DNA from: an uncultured Coriobacteriaceae bacterium
GTDB lineage: Bacteria; Actinomycetota; Coriobacteriia; Coriobacteriales; Atopobiaceae
Assembly: GCA_902801175.1 (NCBI GenBank)
Contig: CADCHF010000017.1
Span: 1 to 64,000, forward strand
Reading direction: 5' to 3'
Length of the DNA: 64,000 nt
Both the position numbers and the translations under genes were made by a program. This document shows positions 29,302-37,186 of the stretch, one piece after another. Each line of letters starts with the position of its first letter. The stretch's first letter is position 1. The notes under the pieces are model-generated. The model searched no databases. It was not told the origin of the DNA and saw only the letters and a list, made by a program, of their open reading frames with translations.

Positions 29302-29345
29302 AAAAAAAGGGCGCCTGCGCGGAAGTACATCCAGCGCAGGCGCCC
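29302..29345 (-). terminator. Intrinsic terminator of the PTS/deglycase operon
   Basis: On the minus strand GGGCGCCTGCGC pairs with GCGCAGGCGCCC and runs into TTTTTTT (29308-29302). It starts 27 bases after the SIS gene stop. Confidence 0.92.
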
Positions 29346-29371
29346 GTAGCTCGCTAACTAACGAACACGGC

Positions 29372-30364
29372 TTAGTACTCGAGCTTCCACATGTAGCGAC
29401 GGACCGTCAGCGGGTGACTGCGCGCGTCGGCCAGAGCCTCGGCATAGGTGCGGAACACTGCGGTGTGCAGCATGGGGTTGAAGAAGGTCACCACGCTGCC
29501 GTCGATGGCACCAGAGAGCGCGTAGTCCTTGGCGTCGACCACGGCAACCTTGGCGTCAAAGCGCTGCAGGAAGGTGAGGGCGCGGGCATCGGCGGCACGG
29601 GTCTTGCCGTCGTTCATGAGCAACACGAACGGCACGTCCTTGTCGGTGATCTCGAAGGGGCCATGGAAGTACTCGCCAGAGTGGAAGCTGCCGGAGTTGA
29701 TCCACTGCATCTCCATCATGAGGCAGATGGAGCTGGAGTAGGCAACATCGAGGGAGGCGCCGGAGCTCATGTAGTACACGATCTCGTCGTCCTTGAACTG
29801 CTCAGCAAACTGCTTGGCCATACCGCCCTTGGCGCTCTGCGCGGCCGCCTCGGCGAGGTCGAAGATCTTGTCAAAGCCGTCGATCATGGCGTCGTAGTGC
29901 TCGTAGCCCTCGACCTGGTTGAGGACCTCGACCGCCAGCGCAATCACGTAGCCCATCTTCTCGATCTTGGCGGCGTAGTTGAGCTCAAAGCCGTGCACGA
30001 TGCTGTAGTCGGCCTCCTCGGTGAGGGCAGAGCCTGCGGCGTGGGTCACGGCCACGACGGTGGCGCCATGAGTCTTGGCGGTGTGGTTGGCCTCGATGGT
30101 CTCGGGCGTGGTGCCGCCGAGCGAGCAGGTGATCACGAGCGCGGTCTCGTCAACCCAAGAGGGCGTGTCCTGGTTGAACTCGGATGCGGTGTAGTGGAAG
30201 GGACGCAGCTGCTTTGCGGTGTCACGCAGGAAGTAGTAACCAGGATAGAGCTCGGAGCTGGAGGCGCCACAGCCTACAAAGGCGACGCTCTTGATATCGT
30301 GGTCCGCAACGATCTGGGCAATGATCTGCTTGACGTTGGCAAGGTCGATGGTGTGGTGCGACAT
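29372..30364 (-). CDS. SIS-domain deglycase, FrlB/GfrF-like
   Basis: A 330-residue protein with two SIS domains. Tell-tale segments are FVGCGASSSELYPG, TCSLGGTTPETIEA, a glutamate-rich active-site region GSFHSGEYFHGPFEI and a C terminus in RRYMWKLEY. FrlB and GfrF enzymes (fructoselysine-6-phosphate deglycases) have the equivalent GEFRHGPLEI and an ERRYYGGLVEY-type end. It would cleave a phosphorylated Amadori product into glucose-6-phosphate and an amino acid. It is the last gene of the PTS operon; a paralogue of equal length heads the operon. A glutamine-fructose-6-phosphate aminotransferase-like sugar isomerase is the alternative. Confidence 0.85.
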   Translation of the reverse strand: MSHHTIDLANVKQIIAQIVADHDIKSVAFVGCGASSSELYPGYYFLRDTAKQLRPFHYTASEFNQDTPSWVDETALVITCSLGGTTPETIEANHTAKTHGATVVAVTHAAGSALTEEADYSIVHGFELNYAAKIEKMGYVIALAVEVLNQVEGYEHYDAMIDGFDKIFDLAEAAAQSAKGGMAKQFAEQFKDDEIVYYMSSGASLDVAYSSSICLMMEMQWINSGSFHSGEYFHGPFEITDKDVPFVLLMNDGKTRAADARALTFLQRFDAKVAVVDAKDYALSGAIDGSVVTFFNPMLHTAVFRTYAEALADARSHPLTVRRYMWKLEY

Positions 30365-30499
30365 GATGGAATCAAACCCTTTCTTTATTGCAGCCCTGTG
30401 CTGCTCGTTAGTTGATTGTTTGCGGGCTTTTTGCCCGAAGAGTTAAGGATGGGGCTCCCGCCAGCGCGGGAAGGTGCGGGAGCCCCGGGGAAGGAAGGC

Positions 30500-31336
30500 C
30501 TAGGCAAGGATGCCGAGGGCAGAGAGGGCAATGCCTCCCACGATGCAGATAGCAAGCAGCCAGCTGGTCTTGACGTTGTGCTTGACGAGCCAGTACATGC
30601 CCATGACGGCAGCGAGGTCGAGAATCATAGGCACGATGCCGTTGAGGATGTCCTGAAGGACGACGGTGCCCTCAGAGAAGGTGAGCGGGGTGGTGATGCC
30701 AATCAGCGTGGCAACCATTCCGCCGATGGCCATCAGTCCGACAATGCCGCAGGCGTACATGATCTTCTCCATGGTGCCGGACTGCAGGCGATCGAGGAAG
30801 CTGTTGCCCATCTCGTAGCCAAACTTGCCTGCGTACCAGGTGATGGGGATGGAGAAGGCCGCGGAGATGACCATGGCGAGCACGGGACCAAGCATGGATC
30901 CCTGCGCGGCAAGCGCGGTGCCCAGACCAAAGGCGATGGTGCGGATGGTGCCCTGGAAGAACGAGTCGCCAATACCAGAGAGCGGGCCCATGAGCGAGGT
31001 CTTGACAGCGTTGATGGTCTCGGGGTCAAAGTTCTCGGGGTCGCGGGCGTACTCCTCCTCCATCGAAGAGGCAAGGCCGAGCACGAAGGCGGACGTCTGC
31101 GGGGTGCAGTTGTAGAAGGCCATGTGACGCTCGTAGGCTTCCTTGCGCTTGGCGACCTGCTCGGGATCGTTCTCGTCGGGATAGAGGCGGTCGATGGTGG
31201 GAGCGATGCCGTAGAGGAAGCCCATGTTCATCTGACGCTCGTAGTTCCAAGAGTCCTGGATGGCCCAGCTCCGCCAGAAGTACTGGGAGTAACGCTTGTT
31301 GGGTGAGACCTGGATGGCGGTGGTGTTCTCAGACAT
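30500..31336 (-). CDS. PTS mannose-family IID component
   Basis: A 278-residue membrane subunit. It opens with YSQYFWRSWAIQDSWNYERQMNMGFLY, the IID signature, contains LMGPLSGIGDSFFQGTIRTIAFGLG, and has hydrophobic segments in its second half (GMYWLVKHNVKTSWLLAICIVGG). It forms the membrane channel with IIC, whose stop is 14 bases upstream. ATG at 31336 follows GGGAGGCAGC. Confidence 0.94.
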   Translation of the reverse strand: MSENTTAIQVSPNKRYSQYFWRSWAIQDSWNYERQMNMGFLYGIAPTIDRLYPDENDPEQVAKRKEAYERHMAFYNCTPQTSAFVLGLASSMEEEYARDPENFDPETINAVKTSLMGPLSGIGDSFFQGTIRTIAFGLGTALAAQGSMLGPVLAMVISAAFSIPITWYAGKFGYEMGNSFLDRLQSGTMEKIMYACGIVGLMAIGGMVATLIGITTPLTFSEGTVVLQDILNGIVPMILDLAAVMGMYWLVKHNVKTSWLLAICIVGGIALSALGILA

Positions 31337-31350
31337 TTCTGCTGCCTCCC

Positions 31351-32154
31351 TTACAGCTCGTCGTCTTCGAGGGGATCGTAGTCGTCGTCAATGCCGGCGG
31401 CCGCAGTGGCAGCGGAGCCGCCCTGATACTTGACGCTCATGAGGATGAAGGCAAGAAGCACGCCAAAGATGGAGATGCCGGTGACGTCAAGCCCCAGGTA
31501 GGCGCAGCCAAAGAAGCCCAGCAGGAAGAAGACCATCATGCCCTTGCTGGCCATCATGGACAGCAGCAGCGAGAGTCCGTAGGCGGTGAGCAGCTTGGCA
31601 GCAAAGTTAAGGCCGTTGGTGAACCAGGCGGGCACGGCGTCCACGATGCCCTGAACAAAGTCGGTGCCCAGGTAGATGGCCAAGAACACGGGGATGAAGT
31701 ACATGGTGGAGTACAGGATGGTGCCCCACACGATGTGGTAGTTGGTGGCCTCGCGGAAGTTGCCCTTCTCGATGGCGGCATCGGCGCGATGGCCGAGGGC
31801 TGCGATGATGGTGCGGAAGGTGACGCCCAGGAGCTGGCCGAGCACGGCGATGGGGATGGCGATTGCGACGGCCGTCTCGGGATCAGAACCGGTAAGAATC
31901 GCGAAGCTCGTGGCGATGATGCCGCCCATGACCATGTCGGGCGGGGTGGCGGCGCCAACCTGCACCAGGCCCATGCTCATGAGCTCGATGGTGGCACCAG
32001 AGGCGAGGCCTGCGGCGGGGTTGCCCAGCAGGATACCGACGATTGCGGACGTAACGAGCGGCTGCTCGAAGTTGAGGCGACCAAGCAGGCGCGAGTCGAG
32101 CATCGCGAAGACCGCGACTAGACCAATGAGCACTGCCATACCGATGGAGTTCAT
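31351..32154 (-). CDS. PTS mannose-family IIC component
   Basis: A 267-residue integral membrane protein with about seven segments, starting MNSIGMAVLIGLVAVFAMLDSRL. The family motif GATIELMSMGLVQVGAATPPD is present, as is the acidic tail DDDYDPLEDDEL. ATG at 32154 is preceded by AAAGGAG ten bases away; longer in-frame extensions read into non-coding sequence. A gap of 149 bases to IIB contains a stem (CCGTCCCCGG/CCGGGACCGG) that could tune relative expression. Confidence 0.93.
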   Translation of the reverse strand: MNSIGMAVLIGLVAVFAMLDSRLLGRLNFEQPLVTSAIVGILLGNPAAGLASGATIELMSMGLVQVGAATPPDMVMGGIIATSFAILTGSDPETAVAIAIPIAVLGQLLGVTFRTIIAALGHRADAAIEKGNFREATNYHIVWGTILYSTMYFIPVFLAIYLGTDFVQGIVDAVPAWFTNGLNFAAKLLTAYGLSLLLSMMASKGMMVFFLLGFFGCAYLGLDVTGISIFGVLLAFILMSVKYQGGSAATAAAGIDDDYDPLEDDEL

Positions 32155-32303
32155 AGCCTCAATGCTCCTTTCAAAACTGACTAAATACCTATCTGACGTG
32201 CGTTTTTTGACAAAGCTATCCCTAGCCGGTCCCGGTGGTTCCTTGCCGGGGACGGTTTTATGGGGCCAATTGGATGGGGTGGCGGACTGTACCGCCCACA
32301 GGC

Positions 32304-32771
32304 CTAGATGCTGGTGATGTCGGTGCGGGTATGACCGGGCGTCTGCTGGCTGTAGATCTTCACGCCGGCAGCCAGGATGGCGCGGGTGTCCTCGATCTCG
32401 GCGGGCAGCAGGAATACGGACTGGTCTATCTGCTGGGCACCGGCACGATTGGCCGTGGCGCCGTAGTTGATCTCGCCGATCTCGGGGTGAGCCTGAGCAA
32501 AGGTGGCCAGGTCGTGCACGTTGCCAAAGATCATGATGATGTTCTCGTTCAGCGTCTTGACCTTGGGCATCTTGGCCATGATCTGCTCGAGGGTGAAGAC
32601 GTTCAGGCGAACACCCTGAGGCTTTGCCAGCTTGAGGGCGCTCTTCTTGAGGTCGTCCTTTGCACTGGCGTCGTCCACGATAATGACGCGGTTGGCGCTG
32701 ACATGCTGGACCCAGGTAAAGCAAACCTGTCCGTGAAGCAGGCGGTAGTCCAGGCGTACAAGCTTGATCAT
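32304..32771 (-). CDS. PTS mannose-family IIB component
   Basis: A 155-residue cytosolic phosphocarrier. The phosphorylated histidine is His13 in RLDYRLLHGQV, followed by the usual VIIVDDASAKDDLKKSALKLA. It takes phosphate from IIA (encoded just upstream with a four-base overlap) and passes it to the sugar entering through IIC/IID. Confidence 0.94.
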   Translation of the reverse strand: MIKLVRLDYRLLHGQVCFTWVQHVSANRVIIVDDASAKDDLKKSALKLAKPQGVRLNVFTLEQIMAKMPKVKTLNENIIMIFGNVHDLATFAQAHPEIGEINYGATANRAGAQQIDQSVFLLPAEIEDTRAILAAGVKIYSQQTPGHTRTDITSI

Positions 32772-33193
32772 AGGTCGTCCTCCTCGTCTTCCTCAGCCTG
32801 GGCACGAAGGGCCAAGCTGCAGTTCTTGATGCCGTCGGCCGCCATAGCGATAACGTCGGCAAGCTCCTCCTCGGTTGTGGGGCCCTCGTCCATCACCAGC
32901 GTGATAACGAGAGGCAGGTTCATGCCGCTGATAAGCGTGACCTGCGGGTAGTCGGGCAACAAGCCAACCATATCGTTGTTGACGCTGCTCCCTACCATGT
33001 CGGTGCAGATAAAGACCTCGTCAGTGGGATCGTAGGCATCGAGCTCCCTACGCACCTGGTTGGAGATGGGATCCATGTCGTCGCGCTCGAGCACGAAGGT
33101 GGAAAGGTTGCTCACCTCGCCGACGATCATGCCAATGGTGTCGGCCATCCCCCTCGCCAGATTTCCGTGTGATGCTAAGATCACGTGCCTCAC
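32768..33193 (-). CDS. PTS mannose-family IIA component
   Basis: A 141-residue cytosolic phosphocarrier. It begins RHVILASHGNLARGM with the phospho-His9 and contains ICTDMVGSSVNND and LISGMNLPLV, both typical of the family. The start is GTG at 33193 following AAGGAGC; an in-frame extension upstream has no site. The promoter and two ATACAAGT repeats are 42-78 bases upstream. A strongly acidic C-terminal tail (AEEDEEDDL) is unusual but harmless. Confidence 0.93.
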   Translation of the reverse strand: MRHVILASHGNLARGMADTIGMIVGEVSNLSTFVLERDDMDPISNQVRRELDAYDPTDEVFICTDMVGSSVNNDMVGLLPDYPQVTLISGMNLPLVITLVMDEGPTTEEELADVIAMAADGIKNCSLALRAQAEEDEEDDL

Positions 33194-33234
33194 TTGTTTG
33201 CTCCTTCCTTCCTGCTTGTCTTCTTGTTGAATCA

Positions 33235-33271
33235 TTTATACCATACAAGTTAGTAACAAGAGGATACAAGT
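33235..33271 (-). promoter_or_regulatory. PTS promoter with tandem ATACAAGT sites
   Basis: On the minus strand TATAAA (33240-33235) is a -10 box. Direct repeats ATACAAGT (plus view) are at 33243-33250 and 33264-33271, exactly 21 bases apart (two helical turns), overlapping the -35 region. The same octamer occurs at the SIS/GntR control region. Confidence 0.65.
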
Positions 33272-33298
33272 TGCGAACAACCACTTATCCTTCATATC

Positions 33299-34336
33299 CT
33301 ACCGTTCGCCCACCAGAAAGCGCTCCCGACGAACGTTGACGTCGTTGGTCGCGGCCGCCAGGCCATCACCCTGCACAAACGCCTTGTGCAGCTCAAAGGG
33401 CATTGGGAACATGCGCACGCCATGGACCTCGCCCGGTTTGGCATGTGCGTTCATGAGCACGATCGACCCGAACACGCAGCCGATTCCCACGACCTTGCCC
33501 ACAGACAGCGCCTCACCAAATGCCACCGTCCCCACAAAGGCGGACACTGCCACCTCGACCGATGTGATTACGGCCACACGGGAGGTCTCCACTCCCATTG
33601 ACAATCCACGCTGGTACAGCACATTGGCCGCAACCGTAGAGATGCCTCCATAGGCCAGAGACGCAAGAACCCCGGCAGGCTGAAGCACAAGGGCCAAGTC
33701 GCCCGTGCCCAGGGCGGGCAGCGCCAACGCAGCCACCGCCGTGAGCGAGCAGTAGTACACCACCGCAAGCGGATGGCACTTGCCCGCAATAGGCCTGCTA
33801 AATACGGCTGTAAGGGCATACGTGAGGCCATATCCCAGACCGGCTGCGAGCCCTCCCCCGCCAGCATCTGGCCCGAGCAACCCTCCGCCAGCGACCACCA
33901 GCACGACTCCCGCAAAGTTGCAGGCTATGGCCGCCAGCTTGTTGCGGGTCAGGTGCTCGCCAAACAGCCGCCACGACATGAGGCAGCCAAAGACCGGCGC
34001 GGTATAGAGCAGAACAGTCGTGATTGACACCCCTACCTCGGCAATGGCGTAGGCCGAGAGCACGCTGCCCAATGCATTGGACACCAAACCCAGGCCCACG
34101 CAGCACGCCAGATGCTGGGGACGCAGCGCGAGGACGTTACGAGTCGCATGTGCCGAGGCGGCGGAGACTACCGGAGCCAGCATCATGAGAGCGCAGAGAT
34201 AGCGCACGAACACGATGCTCAGCGAGCTGAGACCCAGCTGTGCCAAAACTTGTACGTACAGGCCGTTGAACCCCCACAGCGCGCCAGTGACCGCCAGCAA
34301 AAGCACGCCTTGCACCCGCTGGTTCACGCCTCTCAC
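33299..34336 (-). CDS. DMT-superfamily (EamA) transporter
   Basis: A 345-residue membrane protein with ten hydrophobic segments in two EamA repeats (GVLLLAVTGALWGFNGLYVQVL at the start; GYGLTYALTAVFSRPIAG in the middle). Members export amino acids and metabolites or import nucleosides and sugars. In the middle of a PTS/deglycase operon it may export the amino acid freed by deglycation; that is inference. I chose GTG at 34336 (GGAGAA six bases upstream); GTG at 34327 is also possible. The final ~40 residues are hydrophilic. Confidence 0.82.
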   Translation of the reverse strand: MRGVNQRVQGVLLLAVTGALWGFNGLYVQVLAQLGLSSLSIVFVRYLCALMMLAPVVSAASAHATRNVLALRPQHLACCVGLGLVSNALGSVLSAYAIAEVGVSITTVLLYTAPVFGCLMSWRLFGEHLTRNKLAAIACNFAGVVLVVAGGGLLGPDAGGGGLAAGLGYGLTYALTAVFSRPIAGKCHPLAVVYYCSLTAVAALALPALGTGDLALVLQPAGVLASLAYGGISTVAANVLYQRGLSMGVETSRVAVITSVEVAVSAFVGTVAFGEALSVGKVVGIGCVFGSIVLMNAHAKPGEVHGVRMFPMPFELHKAFVQGDGLAAATNDVNVRRERFLVGER

Positions 34337-34369
34337 CTGCCATTCTCCATGTTGCAATTGGTCACCGAA

Positions 34370-35362
34370 CTAGTACTGAACCTTCCACATGTAGCGGCGG
34401 GTCATATAGTCCTTGTGAGTGACGGCGGAGAGAGCCCTCATGTACACGTTGTTAAGGATGGGCGAGAAAACGAGGTGGTTAAAGTACTCGCTCACCGCAT
34501 CGGGCAGATCGTTGAGGCCAATCTCCTTGGCGTCGAGCAGGTACACGCGCTTGCCACCGTAGGTATTGAGGAAGCTGATGGCGCGCTCGTCATTGGCACG
34601 GCTACGTCCCACGGAGACCAGCAGAAACACGCTCGTGCGCTTATCCAGGATCTCGAAGGGGCCGTGGAAGAACTCACAGCAGTTTGTGGTAACAGAGTCA
34701 ATCTGCAGCATCTCCTGGATATTGCAGATTGAGAAGACGTAGGCCGCTCCAAAGGCCGGTCCAGAGCCCATAACGTTGATGGTTGGACGATCGGCATTTT
34801 GTGCTGCCCACTCCTGCGCGAGCGGAGTGCAGTAGTCCACTGCCTTGCGATAGATGGGGTCAATGATGTCAAAGCAGCCCATAGCCTGGTTGTAGTGCTC
34901 GTAGCCCTCGGTCTGATGCACGAGCTCCATGGCCAGCGCCAGCACCACGGCACTGTTGGTGCGCGCCATGTCGCTCTCGTCCACAGCCAGGCTGTCGTAC
35001 TTGATCTTGTAGTCACAGGCCTCGGTGAGTCCGGACTCGTCCACATAGACGGCGATGGTTGTTGCGCCGAGGGCCTTGGCCACGCGCGCCGCCTCGATGG
35101 TCTCGGCCGTCCCGCGCATGGAGACGACCACAGCCAACGTGCATGCGCCAACAAACTTGGGGGTCGCGCGCACAAACTCGTTGGAAGTGTAGGCATGGCT
35201 CGTCAGCACTGTTGCCTCGTGCTCCATGAAGTATTGAGCGGGATAGTTACCGCCGTTGGAACCGCCCGCCGCAACCCACACGACGTTGGCAAGGCCTCCT
35301 GCAGCCTCCTTCTCGTCGAGTACCTGCGAAACAATCTGATTGACTTCTTGCACGAGCTTCAT
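34370..35362 (-). CDS. SIS-domain deglycase, FrlB/GfrE-like
   Basis: A 330-residue paralogue of the SIS protein at 29372. It has WVAAGGSNGGNYPA (substrate-phosphate site), VVSMRGTAETIEA, the CCEFFHGPFEILDK active-site segment, and ends RRYMWKVQY. Two different SIS deglycases in one mannose-PTS operon mirror the gfr operon of Salmonella, where GfrE and GfrF act on glucoselysine- and fructoselysine-phosphate. Which copy does which is unknown. ATG at 35362 follows GAAAGGAAC; a 20-codon extension upstream is unsupported. It is the first gene of the operon. Confidence 0.85.
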   Translation of the reverse strand: MKLVQEVNQIVSQVLDEKEAAGGLANVVWVAAGGSNGGNYPAQYFMEHEATVLTSHAYTSNEFVRATPKFVGACTLAVVVSMRGTAETIEAARVAKALGATTIAVYVDESGLTEACDYKIKYDSLAVDESDMARTNSAVVLALAMELVHQTEGYEHYNQAMGCFDIIDPIYRKAVDYCTPLAQEWAAQNADRPTINVMGSGPAFGAAYVFSICNIQEMLQIDSVTTNCCEFFHGPFEILDKRTSVFLLVSVGRSRANDERAISFLNTYGGKRVYLLDAKEIGLNDLPDAVSEYFNHLVFSPILNNVYMRALSAVTHKDYMTRRYMWKVQY

Positions 35363-35427
35363 GGCATGTTCCTTTCGGATGAATGAGCGCCTGTTTCTTC
35401 TTGTATCTAAACATACAAACAAGTGAA

Positions 35428-35451
35428 ATACAAGTATGTAACAACTTGTAT
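35428..35451. promoter_or_regulatory. ATACAAGT/ACTTGTAT operator
   Basis: ATACAAGT at 35428-35435 and ACTTGTAT at 35444-35451 form a perfect dyad with an eight-base spacer. On the minus strand its left part gives TTGTAT followed 17 bases on by TTAGAT, a likely promoter of the SIS/EamA/PTS operon. Confidence 0.65.
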
Positions 35452-35572
35452 GACTAAGCTGTGAAGCTCCTTCTCCAAATTACTCGCTCTTTTGCGAGTT
35501 CTCCCCTTTTTCGGCAGCTTTTCGACCGTTTACCTTGGTCTTTATCTCAAAGTAGAAACATGTATCACATGC

Positions 35573-35600
35573 TTACACAAGTTGGGTATACTTGTATGCT
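35573..35600 (+). promoter_or_regulatory. gntR promoter with internal operator
   Basis: TTACAC (35573-35578), 16 bases, TATGCT (35595-35600). Between the boxes lies ACAAGT/ACTTGT at 35577-35595, the same operator as upstream of the divergent operon. This predicts autorepression. Confidence 0.55.
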
Positions 35601-35634
35601 ACTCATATGACAATAAACCCATAAGGACACTTTT

Positions 35635-36381
35635 ATGAACCCCGATGCACCAAGCAACAACCCCCTCTACATCGAGCTCGCAGACAAGCTACGTGCAGAC
35701 ATAGAGACAGGTGTCTACGCGCCAGGTGACCGCATGCCGTCTGAACCCACGCTCTGCCGAACCACCGGCCACTCGCGCAGCACCGTACGCAAGGCATTGC
35801 AGCTGCTAGTTGGCCAAGGGTATGTAACCAAATCGCAGGGCAAGGGAACGTTCGTCTCGGAACTCCCGCAGCGCGTGGAAGCTGCCAGCAAGATGACGCC
35901 CACCTTTTTGAGCTTTACCGAGAACGCGCTCTCGCTCGGTGCCACGCCAACCACACGCACCATCGACTTGCGCAACACCACTCCCACGCCCGGCTTGGCA
36001 GAGTTCTTTGGCGTGACCGAGTCCGACGAGCTCTTTGAGGTAACCCGCCTCCGTTCGGTGAACGGCGAGCCCATAATGCTTGAGACCATCTGGCTGCCGC
36101 TCGCCTACGCCGATCTCACGGGAGAGGAGCTTGACGGATCGCTCTACCAATCCCTCAAGGCACGCTACGGCAAAGAGCCCTCAACGGGCACCAAATCCAT
36201 TGGCATCTGCTATGCCAACAGCCGTGAGGCGTTTCAGCTGGGAGTTGAACGAGACAGCCCGCTCATGCTCATCGAGGACCACGTGTTCGATCAGGACGGC
36301 GTACCGTTGCACGTGTCAAAGCAGGTTTTGCGTGGCGACAAGCACCAGTACAGCATGCACATGCCACGAGTCATATCGTAG
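35635..36381 (+). CDS. GntR-family regulator, HutC subfamily (UTRA domain)
   Basis: A 248-residue regulator. Residues 10-75 are the winged helix (PLYIELADKLRADIETGVYAPGDRMPSEPTL; recognition helix HSRSTVRKALQLLV; wing GYVTKSQGKGTFV). Residues about 95-245 form a UTRA ligand domain (EVTRLRSVNGEPIMLE, ending YSMHMPR). HutC regulators often bind phosphosugars. It is divergent from the SIS/EamA/PTS operon and flanked by the ACAAGT-type operators, so it is the probable local repressor. ATG at 35635 is weakly preceded by AAGGAC. Confidence 0.92.
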   Translation: MNPDAPSNNPLYIELADKLRADIETGVYAPGDRMPSEPTLCRTTGHSRSTVRKALQLLVGQGYVTKSQGKGTFVSELPQRVEAASKMTPTFLSFTENALSLGATPTTRTIDLRNTTPTPGLAEFFGVTESDELFEVTRLRSVNGEPIMLETIWLPLAYADLTGEELDGSLYQSLKARYGKEPSTGTKSIGICYANSREAFQLGVERDSPLMLIEDHVFDQDGVPLHVSKQVLRGDKHQYSMHMPRVIS

Positions 36382-36410
36382 GAATCTGCGCAGACAGCCA
36401 CATAACGAGA

Positions 36411-36446
36411 GGGCCCCGCGAGCATTAACTCGCGGGGCCCTTGTTA
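36411..36446. terminator. Intrinsic terminator
   Basis: GGGCCCCGCGAG (36411-36422) pairs perfectly with CTCGCGGGGCCC (36429-36440), followed by TTGTT. It serves the regulator gene and, being symmetrical, probably the convergent DUF4342 gene. Confidence 0.85.
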
Positions 36447-36465
36447 GAGCGGATAGTCGCTATCG

Positions 36466-37032
36466 CTATGCGATGCTCTCCTTGATGTTGTCCGCAGCAT
36501 CGGCAGCCTTGTCCATAGCGTCATTGACGGTCTGGGCATTGACGGTCTGGGCCGCCCTGCCGTCACCCTCAATGCGATAGCGCAGCCCAAAGAACAGGCC
36601 AAGGACCATCAGCCACAGGGTCGCACCCCACAAGAGCATTCCCAGAACAACGAGGGCCACCGGTAGGGCAAGGACGCGCTCGCCCTTGCGCTCGGCCACA
36701 AAGGTCATCTCCATGCCGGCGTTCCAAAGCTCCTTGCACTTTGCGCAGAAACGCCTCCAGGCGCTGTTTGCACTGGGGCTCGCCTGTGCCTGTGCATTAG
36801 CGGTGTACCCTGTACCAGCGGCGGCCTCGGGCAGCTCGTAGGTCACTTCGGGAGCAGCTTCCGGCTCTCTCTGCTCTACCGTGGGCATGCGCTCGGTCAC
36901 CTTGTGCTCGTTCTCCAGCATTACGATTGCGTCCAGCACATCGCCGTTGCAGGCCGTGAGAGCGTTGCGCGCCTCCTCGTAGCTCACGTTGCACTTCTCG
37001 CGAATGAGCTCGACCTTCTCCAGCATCTCCAT
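36466..37032 (-). CDS. DUF4342 domain protein with UBA-like N terminus
   Basis: A 188-residue protein. Residues 1-45 are a UBA/EF-Ts-like helical bundle (EMLEKVELIREKCNVSYEEARNALTACNGDVLDAIVML). A variable Pro/Glu linker follows. The DUF4342 part (about 95-160) contains a basic amphipathic piece and one or two membrane segments (LALPVALVVLGMLLWGATLWLMVLGLFFGL). It ends in a helical tail containing a tandem five-residue repeat QTVNA-QTVND encoded by a 15-base direct duplication at 36525-36554. The function is unknown. ATG at 37032 follows AAAGGGTG. Confidence 0.8.
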   Translation of the reverse strand: MEMLEKVELIREKCNVSYEEARNALTACNGDVLDAIVMLENEHKVTERMPTVEQREPEAAPEVTYELPEAAAGTGYTANAQAQASPSANSAWRRFCAKCKELWNAGMEMTFVAERKGERVLALPVALVVLGMLLWGATLWLMVLGLFFGLRYRIEGDGRAAQTVNAQTVNDAMDKAADAADNIKESIA

Positions 37033-37186
37033 GATCAACACCCTTTCTTGGTTGGAGGCCTCTTCTTGGCCTCGCCTCTTGACGGTTCATATGATGCGGT
37101 TCAGAAATGAACCCAACCTGAGGGGTCGATTAATCTTGATTAAGCTTGGATGAGGGATTGCGGCGCGTGATGTGGTTGCGGCACAT

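Noticed and set aside
32155-32862. A 236-codon extension of the PTS IIC frame
   Set aside because: It overlaps the IIB gene in another frame and the non-coding gap; the IIC family begins at the ATG at 32154.
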